Below, in pieces: positions 17,185-25,847 of a stretch of DNA of 64,000 nucleotides. Under the pieces are notes generated by a model. That model was not told the origin of the DNA. It saw only the letters and a list, made by a program, of their open reading frames with translations, and ran no database searches. Both the position numbers and the translations under genes were made by a program. Position 1 is the stretch's first letter. Every line of letters starts with the position of its first letter. Origin of the DNA: Corynebacterium accolens (GTDB taxonomy: Bacteria; Actinomycetota; Actinomycetes; Mycobacteriales; Mycobacteriaceae); assembly GCF_023520795.1 (NCBI RefSeq), contig NZ_CP046605.1:868001-932000 (forward strand), read 5' to 3'.

Positions 17185-18159
17185 TTATGCGCGGTCGAAA
17201 AGGGTAGTCACGGAACCGTTTTCGAAGATCTCGTGGATGGTCCGAGCCAGAAGCGGGGCGATGGACAGGACCTTGAGGTTGGACCAGCCTTCGGTGGACT
17301 GCGGCAGGGTATCGGTGGTGATGACTTCCTCGGCACCGCACTCGGACAGGCGCTCGCGGGCGGGGTCAGAGAAGACGCCGTGGGTGCAGGCGATGATGAC
17401 CTTCTTTGCACCTGCTTCCTTGAGGACGCGCACAGCACCGGCGATGGTGCCGCCGGTGTCAATCATGTCATCGAGAAGCACGCAGTCCTTGCCCTCAACT
17501 TCGCCCACCACGCGGTTGGAGACCGTCTTATTGGCCTCGGTATTGGAGCGGGTCTTGTGCACGAAGGCCAGCGGGGCATCGCCCAGGTCGTGGGCCCACT
17601 TTTCGGCGACCTTCACGCGGCCAGCATCGGGGGAGACGACGGCGATGTTATCGGTGGCGTACTTGGACTTGATGTAGTCAGTCAAGATGGGCTGGGCGTG
17701 CATGTGGTCCACCGGGCCGTCGAAGAAGCCCTGGATCTGGTCCGTGTGCAGGTCCACCGAGACGATGCGGTCCGCGCCGGCTGCCTGCAGGAGGTCTGCG
17801 ACCAGGCGGGCGGAGATGGGTTCGCGGCCCAAGTGCTTTTTATCCTGACGCGCATATGGGTAGAACGGCAAGATTGCGGTGATGCGCTTGGCGGAACCAC
17901 GCTTCAATGCATCGATCATGATGAGCTGTTCCATCAACCACTTATTGAGCGGTTGGGAATGCGATTGCATGACGAAGCAGTCAGCGCCGCGCACGGACTC
18001 TTCGAAGCGGATAAAGATTTCGCCATTGGCGAAGTCCCGGGCGGTGGTAGGAACCAGATCGGTGTTAAGTTCCTTTGCCACTGCCTCTGCCAATTCTGGG
18101 TGTGCGCGCCCAGAAAAGAGCTTCATGTTCTTGCTACTACCAGTTACCTTGCCAGTCAT
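17185..18159 (-). CDS. prs: Ribose-phosphate pyrophosphokinase (PRPP synthetase)
   Basis: Makes PRPP from ribose-5-phosphate and ATP for nucleotide, His, Trp and NAD synthesis. ATG 18159 gives 324 residues, the normal length. Seen are KLFSGRAHPELAEAVA, the ATP loop FANGEIFIRFEESVRG, the flexible loop with KKHLGREPISARL, VSPDAGRVKVAEKWA and the PRPP loop DDMIDTGGTIAGA. A frame open to 18273 would overlap glmU and adds an unrelated basic stretch, so I reject it. It follows glmU by 16 nt, the standard glmU-prs operon. Confidence 0.95.
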   Translation of the reverse strand: MTGKVTGSSKNMKLFSGRAHPELAEAVAKELNTDLVPTTARDFANGEIFIRFEESVRGADCFVMQSHSQPLNKWLMEQLIMIDALKRGSAKRITAILPFYPYARQDKKHLGREPISARLVADLLQAAGADRIVSVDLHTDQIQGFFDGPVDHMHAQPILTDYIKSKYATDNIAVVSPDAGRVKVAEKWAHDLGDAPLAFVHKTRSNTEANKTVSNRVVGEVEGKDCVLLDDMIDTGGTIAGAVRVLKEAGAKKVIIACTHGVFSDPARERLSECGAEEVITTDTLPQSTEGWSNLKVLSIAPLLARTIHEIFENGSVTTLFDRA

Positions 18160-18175
18160 AGGAGAATATGCCCCT

Positions 18176-19627
18176 TTACTTTTCGTTGTCCTGTGCACGG
18201 GCTGCGGCTTCTGCCGCTGGGGTGCCCGGACGCTTCTTTTCAACCCAGCCTTCGATATTGCGCTGTTTGCCACCGGAGACTACGAGTGCTCCCGCGGGAA
18301 CATCGTCTTTAATTACTGTACCCGCACCGGAGTACGCGCCATCACCGACATTGACCGGAGCGATAAACATCGTATCCGAGCCGGTGCGCACGTGGCTGCC
18401 AATGGTGGTGTGGTGCTTGTTCACACCGTCGTAATTGACGAAGACCGAGGATGCCCCGATATTGGATTCCTCGCCCACGGTGGCATCACCAATATAGGTA
18501 AGGTGCGGCACCTTGGTACCGCGGCCGAGCTCGGCATTCTTCGCCTCCACGAAGCCGCCGAGCTTGCCGTCTTCGCCCACGATGGTATTCGGGCGAATAA
18601 AGGTAAAAGGCCCGATCTTGGCGTTGACGCCGATGACGGAATCGCTGCCGTGGGTGCGGACGACGGACGCGCCGGTACCGATCTGCATATTCGTCAACGT
18701 GGAATCTGGGCCGATCTCGGCATTATCGGCAATGCTCGTTGCACCCCACAGCTGGGTGCCGGGGTGGATGGTGACATCGGTGCCGATGGTGACATTGACA
18801 CCGATCCAAGTGGTCTCTGGATCGATGATGGTGGCGCCGCCGCGCATAGCCTTTTCCACCATGCGGCGGTTGAGCTCGCGGCCAGCGGCGGCCAGCTGCA
18901 CGCGGTCATTGACGCCGGCGAGTTCCTGCGGATCCGCGGCCACGTGCGCACCCACGCCATGCCCAGCGGTGCGGGCGATTTCGAGGACATCGGTAATGTA
19001 GAGCTCGCCCTGCGCATTATTGGTATCAAGCTTGGTTAGGGCATCGCGCAATGCTGCCGCATCGAAAGCGAAAACGCCGGAATTGACCTCATCAACCAAG
19101 CGCTGTTCATCGGTGGCATCCTTGTGCTCCACGATGGCGGACACAGACCCGTCCGTGTCGCGAATGATGCGGCCATAACCGGTGGGATCTGCAAGGCGCA
19201 TGGATAATACCGTGACCGCATTGCCTTGAACGGTGTGGGTATCGCGCAGGCCCTCGATGGTTTCTGGGGTCAAAAGCGGCACGTCACCATTGGTAACGAT
19301 GATGGTGCCTTCAAAATCCGAAATCGGGGAAATCCCGCAGGACACGGCATGGCCGGTACCGCGCTGTTCTTCCTGCACGGCCTGCACAACCTCGCGGTCC
19401 AGCTCATTCGAAATCTTTTCTACGACGGGTGAGACCTGCTCGCGCTGGTGGCCCACGACGGTCACGAGGTGGTCTGGATTAATTCCCGCCGCGGCGTGCA
19501 GTGCGTGTCCAAGCAGCGTGCGACCGCCAATTTCGTGCAAAGTCTTTTGCTTTGTGGATTTCATGCGCGTGCCGGCGCCCGCCGCGAGGACGACGACGGC
19601 ACTTGGGGTAGTTGCTTCCACGGTCAA
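18176..19627 (-). CDS. glmU: Bifunctional UDP-GlcNAc pyrophosphorylase/glucosamine-1-P acetyltransferase
   Basis: Makes UDP-N-acetylglucosamine for peptidoglycan and mycothiol. The N-terminal uridylyltransferase domain has LAAGAGTRMKST, followed by GNGDVPLL-type and EVNSGVFAFD motifs. The C-terminal left-handed beta-helix (hexapeptide repeats from ~260 to 450) includes RPNTIVGEDGKLGGFVEAKN and HLTYIGDATVGE. About 483 residues. Starts TTG 19630, TTG 19627 and GTG 19621 are possible. AGGAG is 5 nt from TTG 19627, the best spacing. Confidence 0.95.
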   Translation of the reverse strand: MTVEATTPSAVVVLAAGAGTRMKSTKQKTLHEIGGRTLLGHALHAAAGINPDHLVTVVGHQREQVSPVVEKISNELDREVVQAVQEEQRGTGHAVSCGISPISDFEGTIIVTNGDVPLLTPETIEGLRDTHTVQGNAVTVLSMRLADPTGYGRIIRDTDGSVSAIVEHKDATDEQRLVDEVNSGVFAFDAAALRDALTKLDTNNAQGELYITDVLEIARTAGHGVGAHVAADPQELAGVNDRVQLAAAGRELNRRMVEKAMRGGATIIDPETTWIGVNVTIGTDVTIHPGTQLWGATSIADNAEIGPDSTLTNMQIGTGASVVRTHGSDSVIGVNAKIGPFTFIRPNTIVGEDGKLGGFVEAKNAELGRGTKVPHLTYIGDATVGEESNIGASSVFVNYDGVNKHHTTIGSHVRTGSDTMFIAPVNVGDGAYSGAGTVIKDDVPAGALVVSGGKQRNIEGWVEKKRPGTPAAEAAARAQDNEK

Positions 19628-19690
19628 CAAAACTCCTGGGGGTTGAGTTTGATTAGTTCTTCGGGCTTCATCATATAGTCCCTATTTAAA

Positions 19691-20887
19691 CTATGTGCGA
19701 GAAACCTCCTTTAGGCTGCCCGCGCGCCACACGCCAACAAAGCCAACGAGCGCCAAGAAAATCAACGCTGCCTCTGGCCCCGCGAGGGCAATGACGGAAG
19801 AAATACCACCCACGATGAGCAAAATAATGCCCATCATTGTATTAGCGGCACCCACGTACTGCGTCCTTTTATCGCCGCCGGCCATATCCACAACGTAGGT
19901 CTTTCGGGCCACGCGGACTGCCGTATGCGCGAGGTTGACGGCAAAGAAGCCGAGCGGCATGACCCAAGCATTCACGGAGTCTGGGGCCCAATGGGAACCA
20001 GCCACGATGAGCAGGATGATGACGGAGGAAATGGCCGCACCAGCCGCCATAGTGTTCTTGGAGGATCTATCCGAAAATATGCCAGAAACGCGCCCACCCA
20101 GGAGCGAAGCCAGACCGGAGGCAAGCACGAAGCCGTAGATGCCGGAAAGGTCATCGTGCAGCAGCACGATAAATGCGGTAGAAAGCGCCGAGACCAGCAG
20201 CAGGGAGCGAACGATGACGAAGTTGCGGAATTGGGCATCGCCAGTAAAAAGCTTCCAGGTATCTGACCACCAGCTCTTATCGATGCCCTCTTGCTCCCCC
20301 TCCGGCACCGGCTCTTCCACGTGCGAAAATACCCACGTGGCAATGGCCCAGGTAGAAGCGCCGACCAATAAAACGATGCCCATAGTGGAAATTGTGAGAT
20401 CCCCCAAGAGGAATAAGATGACGCCGGCCAGCAGGGTGGCCCCGCCGCCCAAGGCCGCTGCTGATCCGGTGACCCGGCCGCGCTGGCCCTTGGAAATCGT
20501 GCGCGCCTGCACGTCCTTTCCCGCAATAGAACACAGAGCGCGGAATAAGGAAAGCGCCGCCAAGGCGAGAAGCACGACCACACCCAGCCATGCGCCACGG
20601 ATAAAGAATGCGGCGAGGGCAATGACGGCGCCGGAGATGGCTTGGCCGGTTGAGCCGATCATCCACAAGCGCTTGCGGGCGCGGTGCGTGGTCACCCAGG
20701 GGGTAAGGGCGGCCTGCGGCAGCATGGAGCCAGATTCCCGGATAGGGGTAAGCAGGCCGGTGAAGAAGGCGGGAACGCCTGCCGCATTAAAAAGCGCTGG
20801 CAGCACCGTTTTGGAGGCAACGATCTGATCACCTAAATTTTGCAGGCCATTGGACCAGATGAAGTACCTGGCATTTGAGTTAGACAT
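19691..20887 (-). CDS. Major facilitator superfamily transporter
   Basis: About 398 residues with ~12 hydrophobic segments. There is a cytoplasmic polar loop around residues 200-215 (HVEEPVPEGEQEGIDKSW) between the two six-helix halves, the usual MFS layout. ATG 20887 begins MSNSNARYFIWSNGLQNLGDQIVASKTVLP. The frame is open to 20959, but that extension lacks an RBS. This resembles uncharacterised actinobacterial MFS proteins. The substrate is unknown. It is 60 nt upstream of glmU, perhaps co-transcribed. Confidence 0.8.
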   Translation of the reverse strand: MSNSNARYFIWSNGLQNLGDQIVASKTVLPALFNAAGVPAFFTGLLTPIRESGSMLPQAALTPWVTTHRARKRLWMIGSTGQAISGAVIALAAFFIRGAWLGVVVLLALAALSLFRALCSIAGKDVQARTISKGQRGRVTGSAAALGGGATLLAGVILFLLGDLTISTMGIVLLVGASTWAIATWVFSHVEEPVPEGEQEGIDKSWWSDTWKLFTGDAQFRNFVIVRSLLLVSALSTAFIVLLHDDLSGIYGFVLASGLASLLGGRVSGIFSDRSSKNTMAAGAAISSVIILLIVAGSHWAPDSVNAWVMPLGFFAVNLAHTAVRVARKTYVVDMAGGDKRTQYVGAANTMMGIILLIVGGISSVIALAGPEAALIFLALVGFVGVWRAGSLKEVSRT

Positions 20888-21024
20888 GAAAGAACTTTCG
20901 AGATAACCGAGACAAAGCGGGAGAACACTGTAATCCGGCCATAAGAGACCGTCTATCAACCTTACTCGCCAGCTACCCCTGGAAAGGGCGAAACCGGTGT
21001 GATCGGCTATGTTCAGTAGTTGTT

Positions 21025-21741
21025 ATGCACGACGTGGATCCCCTCATCAACACGATGTACCAGGCCTTCGATCTGATCGGAGTGGCCTTGAACGGCATCA
21101 TCGGCGGCACGATTGCCCGCCGCCGCGAATTCGACATCGTGGGATTTATTTTCCTCGCCCTCTTCTCTGGCCTGGCTGGCGGCATGATCCGCGACATGCT
21201 TATCGATGACGGCCCCGCCGCCGCCATTTCAGACCCCTGGTACCTGGGCCTTGCCTGCGCCGGCGCGCTGACCGCCTTCCTCATTGAACTGAAGGGAAAG
21301 GCGTGGGAGATTTTCCGCGAGCACGGCGATGCCATCATTTTGGGCATGTGGTCTACCACCGGTTGCGTGAAAGCACTGGCTGCGGGCATGCCCATGATCC
21401 CGTGCGTATTTTTGGGAGTTCTTACCGCCGTTGGTGGGGGAATGGTCCGCGATGTCGCCTCTGGACAAATCCCGTCCATTTTCGGCGGCAGCCCCCTCTA
21501 CGCAGTGCCATCCATCGTTACCGGCATCGTCATGGTGACCTTTGCATCCTATGACCAATTTGCCATGGGCATGGTGGTTTCTCCGATCGTCGGCAGTGGC
21601 ATGGCCATCATCTCCTACTGGCGGGGCTGGGTCCTGCCGCGCGCCGGGGTCGCGCCGGTGAACTACACCGCGGCACAGGTGGCCGCGATTGCCAAGAAGG
21701 CGGAGCTAAAAGGTTTTCGCCGCGGCCGGCGCAAGCGCTAG
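21025..21741 (+). CDS. TRIC-family cation channel protein (UPF0126)
   Basis: A 238-residue protein with about seven hydrophobic helices and two repeats bearing the family's glycine-rich motifs. The first is FSGLAGGMIRDMLID, the second TAVGGGMVRDVASGQIP. These GGxxRD motifs define bacterial TRIC trimeric intracellular cation (K+) channels. The C-terminus is short and basic. It diverges from the MFS gene, with a weak TTCAGT hexamer 7 nt before the ATG. Confidence 0.88.
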   Translation: MHDVDPLINTMYQAFDLIGVALNGIIGGTIARRREFDIVGFIFLALFSGLAGGMIRDMLIDDGPAAAISDPWYLGLACAGALTAFLIELKGKAWEIFREHGDAIILGMWSTTGCVKALAAGMPMIPCVFLGVLTAVGGGMVRDVASGQIPSIFGGSPLYAVPSIVTGIVMVTFASYDQFAMGMVVSPIVGSGMAIISYWRGWVLPRAGVAPVNYTAAQVAAIAKKAELKGFRRGRRKR

Positions 21742-21779
21742 GGGACTAGACGCCTAGTCGGACCATGCCGTCGCCAGCT

Positions 21780-21926
21780 TTAAGGCAGGTTGGTGACGAT
21801 GGCGATGATGACAAGGATAATAAGGACAAGAACGCTCCACCTAAGGAATGGATCCTTGGTTAAAGGCAACGGCTCCTGGGAGTCGTCATCAGGTTCCGGG
21901 GAAGACGTGGAGTGTGGAGCGTTCAT
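21780..21926 (-). CDS. Small single-pass membrane protein, 48 residues
   Basis: ATG 21926 follows AAAGGA at a spacing of about 8 nt. The protein has a polar, Asp/Pro/Ser-rich N-terminus (MNAPHSTSSPEPDDDSQEP). After LTKDPFLRW comes one strongly hydrophobic helix (SVLVLIILVIIAIVTNLP) ending at the TAA. The likely topology is N-terminus in the cytoplasm. It lies directly downstream of the Ltp-repeat gene on the same strand (49-nt gap) and may be co-expressed. No family recognised. Confidence 0.6.
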   Translation of the reverse strand: MNAPHSTSSPEPDDDSQEPLPLTKDPFLRWSVLVLIILVIIAIVTNLP

Positions 21927-21975
21927 GGCAGGAATCCTTTCGAGTGCAGTGGTGCCTCAATGCTAGTGAGGGTGA

Positions 21976-22596
21976 CTACAGATTATCCACTGCGTACTGT
22001 GCTTCTTCTGCGGTGAACTTTTCACCGTATTCGCTGACGAGTTGGTCATAGATGGCGTTGGGGGACATGCTCATCATTTCTTCGTAATTGCGAGCCGTTT
22101 GAAGAGCATTATCGTGGTAGTCCGCTTCCAAATTATCAATGGCGTACTGGGCGGCTTCCGGGCTGAATTGCTCACCGTACTCGCTGCTGAGCTGGTCGTA
22201 CAATCCCTGCTTGGACATGTGCATGGTGTCTGAGTACACCTTGGCGCTCTTCAGGGCATTCTTGAATTCGCGCGGGACGTCCTGGTCATCCTGCGCAGCG
22301 TGAGAATCTTCGCCTGCGTCAACCTCCTGAGCCTCTTCTTCTGGGTTGGCCTCCACAGTGTCTTGCTGGGTGGTTTGGTCCGTGGAGTTTGTGCTGCTGC
22401 TGTTTTCATCATCGCTGCCGCCCAAACCCGCAATGATGGAAATAACAATGAGGACACCGATGATGATTGCGCCCCATTTGAGGCACCCGCCCTTTTTCTT
22501 CTGCGGCGCGTCAGCTGGTGGTTGACCCACCGGTGGTTGGCCCGCGGGTTGAGAGTTATTGGAATACGGAGAGGGAGAAGAGGAGGGGGTACTCAT
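21976..22596 (-). CDS. Ltp-family surface protein with two Ltp repeats
   Basis: A 206-residue protein. It has a Pro/Gln/Ser-rich N-terminus, a KKKGG stop-transfer before one membrane helix at ~40-58, an acidic Ser/Thr/Glu linker (61-108) and two ~45-residue repeats at 112-156 and 162-206. Both repeats end in the pattern YDQL.SEYGE.F..E.AQYA.DNL. This repeat is the host-cell surface-exposed lipoprotein (Ltp, PF07553) type, known from the phage TP-J34 superinfection-exclusion protein and many Gram-positive envelopes. ATG 22596 has AAAGGAACCCUCACC upstream. The protein is shown outward-facing by topology, and its role here is unknown. Confidence 0.8.
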   Translation of the reverse strand: MSTPSSSPSPYSNNSQPAGQPPVGQPPADAPQKKKGGCLKWGAIIIGVLIVISIIAGLGGSDDENSSSTNSTDQTTQQDTVEANPEEEAQEVDAGEDSHAAQDDQDVPREFKNALKSAKVYSDTMHMSKQGLYDQLSSEYGEQFSPEAAQYAIDNLEADYHDNALQTARNYEEMMSMSPNAIYDQLVSEYGEKFTAEEAQYAVDNL

Positions 22597-22682
22597 GGTG
22601 AGGGTTCCTTTCAATGTGGGTGGGGGTATGGAAGAAAGTTTTCCGACATTGGCCACATTGTCGTGACTGTGGTCGAGAGAGA

Positions 22683-23123
22683 TTAACGAAGCGGATCTTT
22701 AGCAACATGGACAGTGGAATCTTGTACATCACCCAGATCAACAACGATGGTGCAGGAATAGAACTCTCGGACTGGGGTGCCAAAGCCATTGGGAAAATCA
22801 ACTTGGCCAAAGGCGTGGTACGTCCGTGGCGAATCGGTTATAGAATCTGGCGACTGAATATCAATCTCTTCTGGAAAACTGACTCCGCCGGGATACTTGG
22901 CCCGGTTGGTTACTTGCTCGCGGCATTTATCCAAAGCAGCCTCAGTATCTTGGGCTTCGCTTATCTTTAGTATGACAAAAATAAAGGCCATGAACACTAC
23001 GAGGGCGGCCCCGACGAGTAATAGCCAGAACCGCCACCGCTTAAAAAGCGGCTTTTTCGGCTTTGTTGTGGGAACTGGGACCGGTTGTGTGGGATAGGGG
23101 GTCTGATATGGAGAGTTGTCCAA
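22683..23123 (-). CDS. Hypothetical membrane-anchored protein, ~146 residues
   Basis: A short Pro-rich N-terminus (NSPYQTPYPTQPVPVPTTKP) is followed by KKPLFKRWR, one membrane helix (FWLLLVGAALVVFMAFIFVIL), and an exported domain of ~85 residues with two Cys (KCREQV and YSCTIVVD) that could form a disulfide. TTG 23123 with GAAAG upstream gives a sensible N-terminus. A GTG at 23174 is possible but lacks an RBS. It precedes the Ltp gene on the same strand and shares its Pro-rich-tail/TM/ectodomain design. I do not recognise the ectodomain. Confidence 0.6.
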   Translation of the reverse strand: MDNSPYQTPYPTQPVPVPTTKPKKPLFKRWRFWLLLVGAALVVFMAFIFVILKISEAQDTEAALDKCREQVTNRAKYPGGVSFPEEIDIQSPDSITDSPRTYHAFGQVDFPNGFGTPVREFYSCTIVVDLGDVQDSTVHVAKDPLR

Positions 23124-23434
23124 CGCTAGGGTCTTTCGGAAGAGGAGTAACGAGTGATTGTTGCCGGTACGCACCCCGGCATCGGGCTGGGGCGTGAAGC
23201 TTCAACAGCTTTTAATAAATCAACCGGTCTGGACATAAGTATGGTGGAGAGTAAGGGAAATCGCCTATGTGTGCGAACGGTTCGTATTGTCTCAACGTAT
23301 CTGTTAACTCGTGGGATCCTCGATTAATGCAGCCGCAGGCATTTGGCCTCTGCTCCCTAACTCGCTTTGTCTTAAGATGGGATTAGGAAAACTCGGTTAT
23401 CAATGACTAAGCAGTTGGGAAGGGAAGAAATTCT

Positions 23435-24343
23435 ATGAGGACGGACGTAGTAATTATTGGTGGCGGTTTTGCGGGCACTTCTGCAGCAATTACTTTGGCT
23501 CGCGCGAACCGGTCTGTCGTCTTAGTGGACTCACATCAGCCACGGAATAGGTTTAGCGAGCATTCCCACGGAGTTTTAGGTTTTGAGTCAGCTTCGCCTA
23601 TTCAAATGCTGGAAAGTGGCCGCCGTGAATTTCAATCGTTTGGAGGAGAGATTATCTCTGAAAAGGCAAAGTTGCTCTCTCCTTTTGAGGATGACTCATC
23701 TGGGTGGAAAGCCGAATTGGAAAGCGGTGAGGTAATCTACTCGCGTCATGTAATCGTTGCTACAGGTATCACTGACGATTTGCCAGATGTTCCCGGACTA
23801 GAGCGGCTGTGGGGCTCACGAGTTTTTCATTGCCCCTACTGTCATGGCTACGAGGTCAAAAATAAGAACCTAGCCGTCATTGGAGGAAAGAACCCTCCCT
23901 TTACTTTCCGCATAGCAATGTTGCTCACTAAGTGGACGGATCGAGTGACTTTCTATCCAAATGGATTGGAGCTTCCGAAAGAGGAACAGCGGCGTATGGA
24001 ATCGCTAGGAATCACGATCGAACTTAATTTAGTGCAAGGGGTTACAGAATCTGAGCGATTTGATGGTGGCGTAGTTCTTGACGTAGAGCAGGAAAAGAGA
24101 GAATACGAAGCTTGCTTTACTGGGCCTGAATTTGTTCCCAATGATTCGATTCTCAGGAAAGCTGGATGCGCTGTAGAAAACGGTTGGATTAAAGCGGATT
24201 CTGGGATGACTTCGTGTGAGGGAATTTGGGCCGCCGGAAATGTCATCAGCTCTCCAGACCAGATGCCTCAAGCCATGGGAGCTGGAGCCGCCGTTGCCAT
24301 CAAGGTGGATCAGAAGATGTTTGATGAGGATGTCTCCTGCTAG
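23435..24343 (+). CDS. FAD-dependent pyridine-nucleotide disulfide oxidoreductase (TrxR-like)
   Basis: A 302-residue flavoprotein. FAD is bound by GGGFAG at 9-14, the redox pair CPYC is at C133/C136 in FHCPYCHGYEV, and the second dinucleotide site is near residue 150 (LAVIGGKNP). The C-terminal FAD motif WAAGNV is followed by GAGAAVAIKVD. CPYCHGYE is the form seen in low-molecular-weight thioredoxin-reductase-like enzymes, including dithiol oxidases of the GliT/HlmI type, not only classical TrxB. The gene is visibly A+T-richer than its neighbours, with unconstrained third positions, which suggests acquisition by transfer. RBS GGGAAG. Confidence 0.82.
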   Translation: MRTDVVIIGGGFAGTSAAITLARANRSVVLVDSHQPRNRFSEHSHGVLGFESASPIQMLESGRREFQSFGGEIISEKAKLLSPFEDDSSGWKAELESGEVIYSRHVIVATGITDDLPDVPGLERLWGSRVFHCPYCHGYEVKNKNLAVIGGKNPPFTFRIAMLLTKWTDRVTFYPNGLELPKEEQRRMESLGITIELNLVQGVTESERFDGGVVLDVEQEKREYEACFTGPEFVPNDSILRKAGCAVENGWIKADSGMTSCEGIWAAGNVISSPDQMPQAMGAGAAVAIKVDQKMFDEDVSC

Positions 24344-24491
24344 AGGAATTATATCTTTGTTGGGTATAAAAAGCTGAGGATAGAGGTGTTTTCTCAATAA
24401 AGAACCAACACGATGTGCCGCTAGGAGTGTTGAAAATCAAGCCTGCCCTATTTTCACGGGGCTATCGTGTACGGTCCCTTTTCGCTAGCAT

Positions 24492-25493
24492 GTGATGATG
24501 CGCTTTTCCTCCCTAACTGTCTCCACCGTGACAGCGTGTTTATTGTTAGCGGCCTGCTCGAATCCCGATAGTGGTGACACGAATCAAGCTGCGAGTGGTT
24601 CCGAATCTGCGTCGTCCTCCAGTGCCGCCGCGCAGTCAAAGGCGGCGAGCGCACAGCATACGGAGATTCCGACCGCAGATGGTGATGCGTCTCAGCTTCT
24701 GGCGGGGATGACGATGAGCAATCTCGTGGATAAGCAATCGCAAGAAGTAGCCCGCACCGCGCTTGCCGATGCCGGAGTGCCACAAGAAAGCATCGACGGC
24801 TTTTTTGAATTGGTAGACGAATACAACACTGCCGTACCGACAGAGAGCATGGTGGCCGAAGGTTTCACGGATTACGGGACGCAAGACCCAGAATACGACG
24901 TGGAGGCCATTTCAAAGGCCTGGAATGATCATCACGCGGATTATGTGGGTACCAATTGCCGCATCAATACCTTCACCTTGGCGGATTCGCTCTTTTCCGT
25001 TGATGACCAGGACAACCCCAATGACTCCTTGCTGTTTTTAGATCAACAGTCCCTAGATAATGCGCCGGATCAAATCTTTGATGAAGCCGAGCGCGCCAAG
25101 TTCGAGGCCTTCTATGGGAATGTGGAAACCACCATGGAACAAGATCCAGGGCAGCACATCGCTGATATCAAGGCTTATTTTAAGGACCGTGGCATCGAGT
25201 TCGCGGATACCGATGCCCGAGTGGTGTCGGTATTCTCGCACGATACTTTGACGGAGCCGGCCACACTTTTCATCGGGCATACCGGCGTTGCCGTGCCGTA
25301 TGAGGGTGGCTACCTATTCTTAGAAAAGCTTGCCTTCGATATGCCTTACCAGGCGGTGACGGTGAAGGATATGCAGCAGCTTAATGATTACCTGATGCAT
25401 AAATACGACGACGGCCCCGATCTGGAGTACGGCCAACCCGTCATCTTTGACAATGATGACGTCATAGAAGGTATGCGCTACGTCAAGAAGTAA
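24492..25493 (+). CDS. DUF4300-family lipoprotein
   Basis: A 333-residue lipoprotein. The signal peptide ends in LLLAACSN with the lipidated Cys at ~22, and a Ser/Ala-rich linker runs to ~65. The mature domain begins MTMSNLVDKQSQEVARTAL and contains GTNCRINTFTLADSL and FIGHTGVAVPYEGGYLFLEKL. These features fit DUF4300, an uncharacterised secreted family common in Firmicutes and Actinobacteria. The FIGHTGV..... and late EK/D residues give it the look of a papain/NlpC-like fold, but that is speculation. Start may be GTG 24492 or the following ATG codons. Confidence 0.75.
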   Translation: MMMRFSSLTVSTVTACLLLAACSNPDSGDTNQAASGSESASSSSAAAQSKAASAQHTEIPTADGDASQLLAGMTMSNLVDKQSQEVARTALADAGVPQESIDGFFELVDEYNTAVPTESMVAEGFTDYGTQDPEYDVEAISKAWNDHHADYVGTNCRINTFTLADSLFSVDDQDNPNDSLLFLDQQSLDNAPDQIFDEAERAKFEAFYGNVETTMEQDPGQHIADIKAYFKDRGIEFADTDARVVSVFSHDTLTEPATLFIGHTGVAVPYEGGYLFLEKLAFDMPYQAVTVKDMQQLNDYLMHKYDDGPDLEYGQPVIFDNDDVIEGMRYVKK

Positions 25494-25847
25494 AAGGGCA
25501 GGGCTGGAAATAGGCCCTTAGCCAAATGGCCGTGGCCTGCTTCGACGGTTTGGGCAAATATCTATAATCGCGACCTCTCACACAAAACACCTGACACGCT
25601 CTCAGATCATGCGGTGGCGACTTTTGGTCTTGAAGGGGTCGGCTAAGTGTATTAAGGCAAGCATAACCACGGTCACGTCGCGCGCTACTGTGATATATGC
25701 CTCACATTTCGGGCTTGCGATAGTTGATAGATATGTCCCTATAGGTATACTCACTAATCGTGTCGAGCTGGAGTTCTCAGAGGCTAGACACCGCCTCCCC
25801 AGCAAACGTTGGGAAAACTCACAAGACTCACAAGAAGGGTTGAAGAC
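25494..25847 (+). other. 354-nt spacer with probable promoter region
   Basis: No supportable gene. A TATACT-like hexamer at about 25746-25751 could drive the lipoprotein gene downstream with a leader of ~90 nt. I saw no tRNA, riboswitch signature or strong hairpin. Confidence 0.35.
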
